Origin: Candidatus Woesearchaeota archaeon
GTDB lineage: Archaea > Nanobdellota > Nanobdellia > SCGC-AAA011-G17 > JACQNH01
Length of the DNA stretch: 7,575 bases
NCBI GenBank assembly: GCA_016203175.1
Contig: JACQNH010000047.1
Span: forward strand, 1-7,575
Direction of reading: 5' to 3'
Position 1 is the first letter of the stretch, and every line of letters begins with the position of its first letter. Positions 1 through 6,182 of this stretch are shown in pieces. A model generated the notes under the pieces. The model had not been told where the DNA came from, did no database searches, and saw only the letters and a list, made by a program, of their open reading frames with translations. Position numbers and translations under genes: made by a program.

Positions 1-1
1 A

Positions 2-742
2 TGCCCTATTGATTCTGTAAAATGCAATGGTGAACGTGGTAGGTTATCTTGTGATGGTTCAAGTTATTCTATTAAATTACAAGATTGCCCTAGTGGTTAT
101 CAATGTGTTTCTGCAAGTGCAGGTTCTCCAAGTTGTAAAATTTTATCTTCTACAAACACTTGTATTAAAGATTCTGAGTGTAGTTGGTTGTTAGGTCAGG
201 TTTGTGATTTATCTTCTAAAACCTGTATAAAAAAACCTGCAAATTGCCCTGATGGTAAGATTCAAAATAATGAAAATTGTATGTGTGAGGGTATTTTAGT
301 TCATGCTGGTTATTGTTTTGGCAATAAATTAATTTCTGCACCTGTTTATGATAATCCTAATGCTGGAGATAGTCCTTGTAAAAAACTTGGTTTTTATTGT
401 TCTGGTAATCTTCAATGTATGGATGCTGAAATTATTAAAGATTGTTCACCAATGATTTGTGATCAGGGTGTTGGTGGTATGCTTTGTGGTGATAAAAATC
501 CTAATTACAATGATCTTAATGGTTGTTTAAATTTTTGTTCTCAGAAGTGGGATGATTCTATACTGAATAAAATTTCTTTTAAAACTATTGGAAATGGTTG
601 TGAGGATGCTTGTTATGAGAAACTGGGTACTACTTGGGACAAAATAATTCATTGGATAAAAAGTAATTGGATAATAGTTTTGATTTTAATTTTGTTTGTT
701 CCTTTGGCTCATGTTACTATTAAAAAATATTTAAAGATTTAG
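2..742 (+). CDS. Cys-rich extracellular protein with C-terminal membrane anchor (5'-partial)
   Basis: The frame is open from base 2, so the start and any signal peptide lie outside the window. A TTG at 188 could be read as a start, but coding character is continuous upstream of it. The visible 246 residues contain 24 cysteines in short spacings, such as CIKDSEC then GQVCDLSSKTC, which suggest small disulfide-bonded (knottin/EGF/WAP-like) modules. A hydrophobic segment (WIIVLILILFVPLAHV) near the C-terminus is followed by a Lys-rich tail (TIKKYLKI), so most of the protein should face outside, anchored as type I. It is the first visible gene of the surface-protein run and ends 12 bases before the likely true start of the protease gene. 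I recognise no named family. A surface adhesin or virion-like membrane protein is inference only. Confidence 0.8.
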   Translation, partial: CPIDSVKCNGERGRLSCDGSSYSIKLQDCPSGYQCVSASAGSPSCKILSSTNTCIKDSECSWLLGQVCDLSSKTCIKKPANCPDGKIQNNENCMCEGILVHAGYCFGNKLISAPVYDNPNAGDSPCKKLGFYCSGNLQCMDAEIIKDCSPMICDQGVGGMLCGDKNPNYNDLNGCLNFCSQKWDDSILNKISFKTIGNGCEDACYEKLGTTWDKIIHWIKSNWIIVLILILFVPLAHVTIKKYLKI

Positions 743-757
743 GGGGTAATAACTATC
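741..757 (+). promoter_or_regulatory. Strong Shine-Dalgarno site before a possible ATC start of the protease gene
   Basis: AGGGGG at 741-746 overlaps the stop of the upstream gene and lies 8 bases from ATC at 755-757, the start of an in-frame run reading (M)KKNFNFGVGK. No ATG, GTG or TTG occurs in frame between the upstream stop and 818. The site therefore points to a non-canonical ATC start, a mutated ATG or a base error. It is too far (about 70 bases) to serve the ATG at 818. Confidence 0.5.
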
Positions 758-817
758 AAAAAAAACTTTAATTTTGGAGTTGGTAAAATATTTGGTATAT
801 CATTTGGTTTAGTTATT

Positions 818-1396
818 ATGCTTTTTCAGTTATGGTTATTATTCAACATAGAAACTTACTTTCCGAAAGAACAGTATGATTTTTGGTTTAGAGTTTTAAT
901 TTCTTATATTGGTTTACAAGCATTAATTTTTGCTTTGCCTGATGCTAGAAGTAAATTATTTAATTTATCTTTTTTCAAAAATGTACCTAGATTTATTGCT
1001 TATTTATTTGGTGCTATAATATTCTTTACTTTCATTTTAGTCAAGTTTGACCCCCTAGGAACCACTGGCTTTAAATTGTTAGCCGGTGTTCCCTTGACTA
1101 TTTTATTTATTCATGCTTTTGTGTTTGCAACATCAGAAGAAACATTTTTTAGAGGTTTCTTGAATGATAAAATAGGTATAATTTGGTCATCTGTTTTATT
1201 TGGAGTTTTCCATTATACTGTTTGGTTAGGTTCTTGGATTGCTGTATTTGGCGGTGCTTTGTTAGGTTTGTTTTTTTCTTATATTCATTATAGATTTTCA
1301 GCTAATAAAAACGATCAAGTTCCTGAGATAGCGGTTCATACAGGATATAATGCTGTTAAGTTAGGGATGTTTGCTCTGAAAGGAGTTTTACAATGA
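818..1396 (+). CDS. CPBP-family intramembrane metalloprotease
   Basis: This is a polytopic membrane protein with all three CPBP/Abi motifs, numbered from the ATG at 818: EETFFR (E107, E108, R112), FGVFH (F128, H132) and HTGYN (H174, N178). These residues form the glutamate/histidine active site of Rce1-like proteases. Family members cleave prenylated proteins or act in bacteriocin maturation and immunity; the substrate here is unknown, and the neighbouring secreted proteins are candidates. The ATG at 818 falls inside a hydrophobic stretch. The frame stays open back to the previous stop, and the added residues (KKNFNFGVGKIFGISFGLVI) complete a first membrane helix. A strong AGGGGG site at 741-746 lies 8 bases before an ATC at 755, so the real start may be there. 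The stop overlaps the next start by four bases (ATGA). Confidence 0.88.
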   Translation: MLFQLWLLFNIETYFPKEQYDFWFRVLISYIGLQALIFALPDARSKLFNLSFFKNVPRFIAYLFGAIIFFTFILVKFDPLGTTGFKLLAGVPLTILFIHAFVFATSEETFFRGFLNDKIGIIWSSVLFGVFHYTVWLGSWIAVFGGALLGLFFSYIHYRFSANKNDQVPEIAVHTGYNAVKLGMFALKGVLQ

Positions 1397-2019
1397 TTAC
1401 CTCTTTTCTAAGAAGGGTTTTGTTGTTATTTCCCTTCTTATTCTTTTTAGTGCTTCCTTTAGCTAGTGCTAAATGTGAAACTTATCATTATAATTGGGGT
1501 AATTGTGATTCTACTCCTCAAGTTTGTTCAGAAGTTCAAGGTGCTTGTGATTCTAATAAGCCCTGTGTCTTAGAATATACTTGTAAAGATTTGGCTTATA
1601 ATTATAAATTTACAAATACAAAGGCTAGCATTTTGTATGGTAACCATGAATTTGAATGCAACGAAAATGGTTGTGACGGTCAGCAGATTTCTTTATCAGG
1701 TAGTATTCCTGTTCCTGCAAATAATCAGGTTGTAAAAATTGCTTGTTGGTCTAGGATGGATAAGAGTTCTTGTTTTTCTTGGGCTTATAAATCCCAAGTT
1801 TATGATTTAAACTGGGTTCAACCTATTACTACAACAATTCCTCAAATAAATGATCCTTCTCAAACTAACTTTAACATCCCAGAAACTAACCAAGAAAAAA
1901 AAGTTGAAAAATCTTTTTTTGATAGTCTTATTGATTTAATCAGAAGTTTCTTTAATTCTTTATTTGGCAATACAGGTTCTTTAGCTGGTAAACAATCTGG
2001 TGGTGGTGGTTCAAAATGA
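1393..2019 (+). CDS. Secreted Cys-rich protein with amphipathic C-terminal helix
   Basis: This is a 208-aa protein of no recognised family. Residues 1-26 form a signal peptide (basic SFLRR, hydrophobic core, cleavage after LASA). The mature part has ten cysteines (28, 38, 45, 52, 58, 64, 89, 94, 118, 127), enough for five disulfides and so consistent with an extracellular fold. A Thr/Pro/Asn/Gln linker (about 143-168) leads to an amphipathic helix with several Phe (FFDSLIDLIRSFFNSLFG, 175-192) and a flexible tail ending GGGGSK. There is no full transmembrane segment, so it may lie on a membrane or bind the neighbouring proteins. GGAG at 1382-1385 is well spaced from the ATG, and the gene overlaps the protease stop and the next start by four bases each, implying coupled translation. 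Confidence 0.85.
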   Translation: MITSFLRRVLLLFPFLFFLVLPLASAKCETYHYNWGNCDSTPQVCSEVQGACDSNKPCVLEYTCKDLAYNYKFTNTKASILYGNHEFECNENGCDGQQISLSGSIPVPANNQVVKIACWSRMDKSSCFSWAYKSQVYDLNWVQPITTTIPQINDPSQTNFNIPETNQEKKVEKSFFDSLIDLIRSFFNSLFGNTGSLAGKQSGGGGSK

Positions 2020-3671
2020 AATTAATATATTTATTTTTATTTTTGTTAGTTTTTCCTTTAGCTTTTGCTTTAACAGAGAGAGGTTCGGATTTTGAAAAAA
2101 CCTGTGATGGTAATTCTTGTACTTTATTACTTTCTTCTACTCCGAAATATGTTTATGAAGATTTTGTTTGGAAGTCTTTAGAAGAAGCTAAGAGTCTTAA
2201 AAATAGTAATTTTTATATTTCTTATTTAGAAAAAGATCCTAAGCTTCTTGTTCAAGTGGATACTTTTAATTATTCTTCGATAACTTTGTCTTTGAAAGTA
2301 GATCAGTTTTACCAATCTGTTCTTTTGCCTATTACTGTATGGGTGCCTGACAAAACAAAAACAACCAAAACAGGTAATTTTAAATTGGATTATACAAAAA
2401 TTAAAGAGATTTCTGTTGGTACTGATGATTCCTCAAAATCTTTTACTTCTACTGTTTCTTTTAGTCTTGATTCTATTCTGGAATTTGGTTTTAGTTCTAC
2501 AACAATTGAGATAAAGTCTAATTCTAGTAATTGGCAGGATAAGTTTTGTGGTTTGCCTCCTTCTAATACTTGTTATGATTCTACTTATTCAGGGTGTACT
2601 ACTTGTGATAAAGTTTCCAGTAAAAATAATACTTTTTTCTATTTTAATTATTCTAATATACCTGATTTAAGGTTGTCGGATACAGTAATAGATAGTGCTA
2701 TTGCTTCTATGAGAGGTAATGATAATGTTGCGCCTAAGTTTGTTAATCTTACGAGGGTTACTTCTACTTGGAGTGAAACAGATCAAACTATTCCTACCTT
2801 TGTTACTTGGAATTACTATGAAGCCTTGCCTTTAAATAGTGCTTCTACTTGGAATAATTGGACTATAACTAATCTTGTTCAGGAATGGGTTAATCAAACG
2901 TATGTTAATTTTGGTTTTAAAATTAATAAAACAAGTAATGTTGATGGTCAACAATATATTGATTCTCGTGAGTCGGCTACAGGACCATATGTTACTATTA
3001 CTTATACTTTGGGTACTACATCTACTACAACTGTTGCAGTAACAACTACAACTTCAACTACATCTAGTAGTACAACCTTACCAAAAGGTTATTACCCATT
3101 GCGTTTAACCAATTCTTCGGGTTCTTTTATAAATCAGAACATAACTTTGCTTGTAAGCCATTGGATTAATATAACTTCTAAATCTCCTTCCTTAGATCCA
3201 GCAGATGCTAATTTTACCTTGAATATAACTAATTCAACAAATTCACAGATTCTTTATAATATTTCAAAGTCTTTTTTAGAAAATTTTACTCTATTTCCAT
3301 ATATAGGCTTATTTAAAATAAATATTTCTTGGCCTGGAAATTTAACTTATTATGGTAATTCTACTAGCTTTTATGCTGATGTTTCTCCTATGTGCTATGC
3401 TTCTTTAGGTGAGTCATGCAGTATTTGTTCTTGTGCAGAAGGTTTATATTGTTCAGGATCTGTTTGTGCTCAATCACCTGGTAATTTCCCTCAGCAAGGT
3501 GCTGCTGCTTTTGTTTCTACTCCTGAAACTGTGTCTGGTACTGTTAATAATTTCTGGGTTTCTCTAGGATCTATTATTAAAAAATATCCTTGGCATACTC
3601 TTGCTGTGATTATAATTTTTACTTGGACATCAGCCTTTAGTATTGGTCTTGGTAAACATAGGGGGGATTAA
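2016..3671 (+). CDS. Spike-like type I membrane glycoprotein with DNRLRE-like domain
   Basis: This 551-aa protein has a signal peptide (1-18, cleaved before LTERG). An N-terminal beta-rich region contains VYEDFVWKSLEEAKSL, a phrase I associate with archaeal DNRLRE-type surface proteins. A DNRLRE/CBM96-like jelly-roll spans roughly 160-331: DLRLSDTVIDSAIASM, then TSTWSE, the core STWNNWTITNLVQEWVN, FGFKI, and DSRESATGPYVTITYT. A Thr/Ser linker (about 332-355) follows, then an Ig-like region (about 358-455), a short Cys-rich module (CYASLGESCSICSCAEGLYC) and a transmembrane helix (about 527-546) with a basic tail. I count about 19 N-X-S/T sequons. Architecture and anchoring suit a cell-surface adhesin or viral spike. 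The start overlaps the previous stop by four bases (ATGA). The DNRLRE call rests on pattern memory; the spike role is inference. Confidence 0.85.
   Translation: MKLIYLFLFLLVFPLAFALTERGSDFEKTCDGNSCTLLLSSTPKYVYEDFVWKSLEEAKSLKNSNFYISYLEKDPKLLVQVDTFNYSSITLSLKVDQFYQSVLLPITVWVPDKTKTTKTGNFKLDYTKIKEISVGTDDSSKSFTSTVSFSLDSILEFGFSSTTIEIKSNSSNWQDKFCGLPPSNTCYDSTYSGCTTCDKVSSKNNTFFYFNYSNIPDLRLSDTVIDSAIASMRGNDNVAPKFVNLTRVTSTWSETDQTIPTFVTWNYYEALPLNSASTWNNWTITNLVQEWVNQTYVNFGFKINKTSNVDGQQYIDSRESATGPYVTITYTLGTTSTTTVAVTTTTSTTSSSTTLPKGYYPLRLTNSSGSFINQNITLLVSHWINITSKSPSLDPADANFTLNITNSTNSQILYNISKSFLENFTLFPYIGLFKINISWPGNLTYYGNSTSFYADVSPMCYASLGESCSICSCAEGLYCSGSVCAQSPGNFPQQGAAAFVSTPETVSGTVNNFWVSLGSIIKKYPWHTLAVIIIFTWTSAFSIGLGKHRGD
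3012..3079 (+). repeat. Low-complexity ACT/ACA tract encoding a Thr/Ser linker
   Basis: The DNA is a run of ACT, ACA, TCT, TCA and AGT codons giving a linker of Thr, Ser and a few Val/Ala, ending in LPKG. It separates the DNRLRE-like domain from the Ig-like region. Such Thr-only stalks are common in archaeal secreted proteins and are often O-glycosylated. The repetitive codons make it prone to length variation. Confidence 0.8.
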
Positions 3672-3674
3672 GTT

Positions 3675-4718
3675 ATGAAGTTGTTAATCATACTTCTATT
3701 AGCTCTTACTATGATACCGTTTGTTTCAGCTTTAACAGAAAACAAGTTTTATATAGGTTATATCCCTTATTCCAATAATAATTATACTTTATCTTCTTTA
3801 GTAAATTCTCCTTTTTCAGTTTGGCTTCCTCAGGGATCCGGTACTTATTCAATAAGTTTAGCTACAATTAATCTAAGGGCTTTAGGTAATTGGTCTGGTT
3901 GGGGTGCTATCTATGATTATATTGGTGATCCTTTTTGTATTCAAGCCTTTACAACTAGAAATTATAATATCACTAATTATGTGTCTTATACAGAATTTGA
4001 TCATCTAATAAATTCAAGTAATCATCTGAGGTTAAATTATACTTCTTTTAATTCTGATCTTCTCTCTCGTTCTAATAAAAGTCAAATTTCGGTTTTTAAT
4101 GATACTTATATTTCTTATATTAATTCAACTAATAATTATACTGATGATGGTTTTTATTTGTTTAGTAATGCTTATGGTAATCTTTCTGAAATACAAATTA
4201 CAGTTACTGATAGTGGTTGTAAACAACCTATCTATGCTTATTATTTAAATTCTTCATTTCCTTCTTTTTTAACATTGAATTCTAGTTATTATAATTATGT
4301 TAATTCAACTAATGAATTTAATAAAACCGAACTTGTGGATTTTACAGATCAGTTAAGGTCTTTTTATCAAGGTGTTAAAGGTGGTTATGAGGATCGTTTT
4401 TACTTCAACCTAACAGTAAAAGACTTATCTACTGTTGAATTATATGATCTGGATATTACTTACACTTTTGCAGGTGTTGGTTCTGCTAGTGGAATTATGG
4501 CTCAAATTGATCAGTTTTTTCAAGGTGGTATGATTACTAAAGTTCTTAGGGATTGGAATCCTGAAATTTATCCTCTACTTAAATCATCATGGAATCAAAT
4601 GTTGCTTAATCTTAATTTTGATAATTTCTTTAATGTTGTTCGTTATTTTTTTCTTTATACATTTAGGCAACCAGCTACTTTAGTTAAGAACCCAGAGGTG
4701 GTGCAAAATGCCATTTGA
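3675..4718 (+). CDS. Secreted Asn-glycosylation-rich protein
   Basis: This is a 347-aa protein of no recognised family. It has a signal peptide (residues 1-19, cleavage after FVSA, mature end LTEN) much like that of the preceding spike (PLAFA, LTER). The ectodomain is rich in Asn, Ser, Thr and Tyr and carries about 15 N-X-S/T sequons. A short motif recurs three times as LINSSN, YINSTN and YVNSTN, suggesting diverged internal repeats. The last 80 residues change character, with amphipathic hydrophobic helices (around MAQIDQFFQGG and FDNFFNVVRYFFLYTF) but no clear transmembrane anchor, so membrane association or oligomerisation is possible. A run of six G at 3660-3665, inside the end of the spike gene, is the ribosome site. 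The gene follows the spike stop by 3 bases and overlaps the next gene by 11, so all are one transcript. Confidence 0.85.
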   Translation: MKLLIILLLALTMIPFVSALTENKFYIGYIPYSNNNYTLSSLVNSPFSVWLPQGSGTYSISLATINLRALGNWSGWGAIYDYIGDPFCIQAFTTRNYNITNYVSYTEFDHLINSSNHLRLNYTSFNSDLLSRSNKSQISVFNDTYISYINSTNNYTDDGFYLFSNAYGNLSEIQITVTDSGCKQPIYAYYLNSSFPSFLTLNSSYYNYVNSTNEFNKTELVDFTDQLRSFYQGVKGGYEDRFYFNLTVKDLSTVELYDLDITYTFAGVGSASGIMAQIDQFFQGGMITKVLRDWNPEIYPLLKSSWNQMLLNLNFDNFFNVVRYFFLYTFRQPATLVKNPEVVQNAI

Positions 4719-4986
4719 TAATATAGCTAATTTTTTTGCAAGGATATCAGGAGTTTTATTATTCTTATTGGGTTTATTTCTTACAGCTAAAGATACTTTT
4801 ATAGAGAAGTTTTTTAGGTGGATTCATGTAGGTTTTATTTTGGATTTTATTTATAAATATAACAATTTCCTAGTTACTGGTCTAATCCTAATTATATTGT
4901 TAAGATGGATTAGAGATTGGCGTTATTTAGCTATTCTCGGTTTACTCATCTTTATTATAGTATCAAAATTAGGGTTAGGTAGTTAG
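4708..4986 (+). CDS. Small polytopic membrane protein
   Basis: This is a 92-aa protein with about three membrane segments: residues 12-28 (SGVLLFLLGLFLTA), 50-66 (NNFLVTGLILIILL) and 71-88 (RYLAILGLLIFIIVSKL). An amphipathic aromatic stretch (FIEKFFRWIHVGFILDFIY) lies between the first two. Basic residues (RWIRDWR) sit between the last two helices. No family is recognised. GAGGTG at 4695-4700 is an ideal ribosome site 7 bases from the ATG, and the gene overlaps the previous one by 11 bases. As the last gene before the origin region, it could be a small membrane partner of the spike, as in pleomorphic archaeal viruses, but that comparison is by layout, not sequence. A holin-like or transporter role cannot be excluded. 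Confidence 0.8.
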   Translation: MPFDNIANFFARISGVLLFLLGLFLTAKDTFIEKFFRWIHVGFILDFIYKYNNFLVTGLILIILLRWIRDWRYLAILGLLIFIIVSKLGLGS

Positions 4987-5030
4987 AAGGGTAGGATTGG
5001 TAGGCTTCCAACCACCTCGTAGTCGTAAAG

Positions 5031-5055
5031 AGACAGTAAAAATTCTGTCTTGATA
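5031..5055 (+). other. Candidate double-strand origin (rolling-circle nick site)
   Basis: The hairpin AGACAG (5031-5036) / CTGTCT (5045-5050) has an 8-base loop, and its 3' arm runs into TCTTGATA (5048-5055). TCTTGATA is the core of the pC194/pUB110-family double-strand origin, where Rep nicks between G and A, here 5052/5053. It lies 82 bases upstream of a Rep_1-type initiator gene, on the same strand. The motif is short and could occur by chance, but its pairing with the matching Rep family and a hairpin makes the call reasonable. Confidence 0.6.
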
Positions 5056-5078
5056 AGGTAGTATTAACATTAATCTTT

Positions 5079-5120
5079 CCCTTAGCTCGTTGCCCGTACG
5101 AAGCTAGGGCATAAGAGCTA
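5079..5120 (+). promoter_or_regulatory. Competing hairpins just upstream of the rep ribosome site
   Basis: Two mutually exclusive folds are visible. Fold A pairs CCCT/AGGG, AGCT/AGCT and CG/CG (5079-5089 with 5099-5109) with single-base bulges and a 9-base loop. Fold B pairs TAGCTC (5083-5088) with GAGCTA (5115-5120) and, nested inside, TGCCC (5091-5095) with GGGCA (5107-5111). The GGAG site at 5124-5127 begins 3 bases after fold B. This could be an origin binding structure or a translational/attenuation switch for rep. Confidence 0.5.
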
Positions 5121-5136
5121 GTCGGAGATCATCACA

Positions 5137-6087
5137 ATGTTAAATCAGATTAATTCAACGAAAGAACGCGTTAGCGTTCCTTTAGTTCCTTATAGGAACA
5201 ATAATGTACACTTGCTCTATCTTAAGGATGCTATACCTGATGATGAATATAGAAAAATAGAAGCTTGTGGTACTACTTTTACAGTTCTTAAATGCGATAA
5301 TTCTAACTGTGGGCAGTATAATTTCCATCCTATAAGGTGCAAAAAGCCAGGTTGCTCTATCTGTGGACCTAAATTAAGGCGTAGGAACTTTGATAATTAT
5401 ATGAATATATTGAAAGAGTGTAAAGTAGCTAGATCTATCTATGATAGAGGGTTAAGGTTTGTTACCCTAACTATTAAAAATATGCCTACTATAGAGGAAG
5501 CCTATAAAAAAATAACATATTATACTTGGAAATTAGAGCGTTCTAAATGGTTTAAGGACCATATTTTTGGAGTTATTGGCTCTACTGATACGACTTATAA
5601 TAATAAGACGAAAAAGTGGCACATTCATAGACATATGATTGTTGATAGTTCATATATAGCTATGAAGCATAAAGAAGGTCAGGACTCTAAGTTTGTTAAA
5701 CTTTGGAAAAGAATAACTAAAGGTTCATGTTATGTTCATGTTCAAAGAATTAAAAGTTTGAAAGGTGCTTTGGATTATGTATTAAAAGATACTATTAAAA
5801 TGCCTAGAGAGATGCCTAAACAAGCCTATAAGGAGTATTATTTATTTATTAAATATAAGAAAATCACCTTTAAAGCTAAAGAGTTTAGGTCTATTAAAAT
5901 TATAAAATTAAAAAAAGTTACTAAGTGTATGTTCTGCAATTCAGATGTTCAGTTTAAAGCTGTTATTAATATTGCTCGTTATCTTGAATTGATACAGGAT
6001 AGAGGTCCACCTGAAAAAATAGAGAATGAATTATTGAAAGATCAAGCTTGTTTGATAAGATGTTACGAAGAAAAAGAAAGTTGGTAG
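5137..6087 (+). CDS. rep: Rolling-circle replication initiator (HUH endonuclease, Rep_1/pC194-like)
   Basis: This 316-aa protein should nick the plus strand at the origin and stay covalently attached through a tyrosine to start rolling-circle replication. It carries the family landmarks in order: a Cys cluster (C44, C53, C58, C68, C73, C76, with RCKKPGCSICGPKLRRRNF), motif 1 FVTLTIKN (108-115), the metal-binding HUH motif WHIHRHMIV (H162, H164, H166), and motif 3 ALDYVLKD with candidate catalytic Y214 and K217. A second CxxC pair (C264, C267) suggests a C-terminal zinc ribbon. Only one tyrosine sits in motif 3, as in pC194/pUB110-type Reps. The gene lies directly downstream of a matching TCTTGATA nick motif. 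GGAG 9 bases before the ATG supports this start. No helicase domain is present, so a host helicase would be needed. Confidence 0.92.
   Translation: MLNQINSTKERVSVPLVPYRNNNVHLLYLKDAIPDDEYRKIEACGTTFTVLKCDNSNCGQYNFHPIRCKKPGCSICGPKLRRRNFDNYMNILKECKVARSIYDRGLRFVTLTIKNMPTIEEAYKKITYYTWKLERSKWFKDHIFGVIGSTDTTYNNKTKKWHIHRHMIVDSSYIAMKHKEGQDSKFVKLWKRITKGSCYVHVQRIKSLKGALDYVLKDTIKMPREMPKQAYKEYYLFIKYKKITFKAKEFRSIKIIKLKKVTKCMFCNSDVQFKAVINIARYLELIQDRGPPEKIENELLKDQACLIRCYEEKESW
5164..5199 (+). repeat. Tandem hairpins in the first codons of rep
   Basis: GAACGC (5164-5169) pairs with GCGTTC (5174-5179) around loop GTTA. GTTCCT (5185-5190) pairs with AGGAAC (5194-5199) around loop TAT. An extra GTTCCT copy at 5176-5181 could take the same partner, so the two hairpins can compete. 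They lie in codons 10-21 of rep and may affect its translation or serve a single-strand function during replication. Confidence 0.45.
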
Positions 6088-6155
6088 TATCTGCTAAGGA
6101 ATTTGCAGAAGCAATAGGTATTCCTTATTTTGAATTTTATCCGAAGGCTTTATAA
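6060..6155 (+). CDS. Possible 31-aa protein overlapping the rep end
   Basis: An ATG at 6060 inside the last codons of rep, in another frame, opens a 31-residue reading frame: a basic start (MLRRKRK), then VVSAKEFAEAIGIPYFEF. The second half resembles the first two helices of an excisionase/MerR-like helix-turn-helix, but it is far too short for a full domain. It overlaps rep by 28 bases, and a hairpin follows it. It could be a degraded DNA-binding gene, a real microprotein, or chance. I see no good ribosome site. Confidence 0.3.
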   Translation: MLRRKRKLVVSAKEFAEAIGIPYFEFYPKAL

Positions 6156-6162
6156 AGAAAGC

Positions 6163-6180
6163 GGAACTATATTTAGTTCT
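6163..6180 (+). other. Small hairpin between rep and the 90-aa gene
   Basis: GAACTA (6164-6169) pairs with TAGTTC (6174-6179) around loop TATT, with a possible G-T closing pair. It ends 2 bases before the ATG at 6183, where a ribosome site would be, so the downstream gene either lacks a Shine-Dalgarno site or has its start masked by structure. It lacks a T tract and is not an obvious terminator. Confidence 0.4.
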
Positions 6181-6182
6181 AG

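Larger units (their letters stand above)
4987..5136 (+). promoter_or_regulatory. Structured rep leader and origin region
   Basis: These 150 non-coding bases separate the surface genes from rep. In order they hold two 9-mers (GGTAGGATT 4990-4998, GGTAGGCTT 4999-5007), a weak stem (4997-5000 with 5008-5011), the hairpin and nick motif at 5031-5055, a third 9-mer (GGTAGTATT 5057-5065), an AT-rich stretch, and a strong hairpin system at 5079-5120. GGAG at 5124-5127 lies 9 bases before the rep ATG. I see no convincing TATA box and no tRNA-like T-arm. Confidence 0.6.

Noticed and set aside
4695..5018. ACCACCTC (5011-5018) complementary to GAGGTGGT at the ribosome site of the small membrane protein gene
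   Set aside because: Eight bases of complementarity to a Shine-Dalgarno sequence can arise by chance and no supporting structure is seen.
4990..5040. tRNA-like anticodon arm (GGCTTCCAACC)
   Set aside because: No acceptor stem, D-arm or GTTCRA T-arm can be built around it.
4119..5159. ATTAATTCAAC repeated in the sequon-rich gene and at the start of rep
   Set aside because: It is explained by frequent Asn-Ser-Thr codons in AT-rich DNA; flanking sequence does not match.
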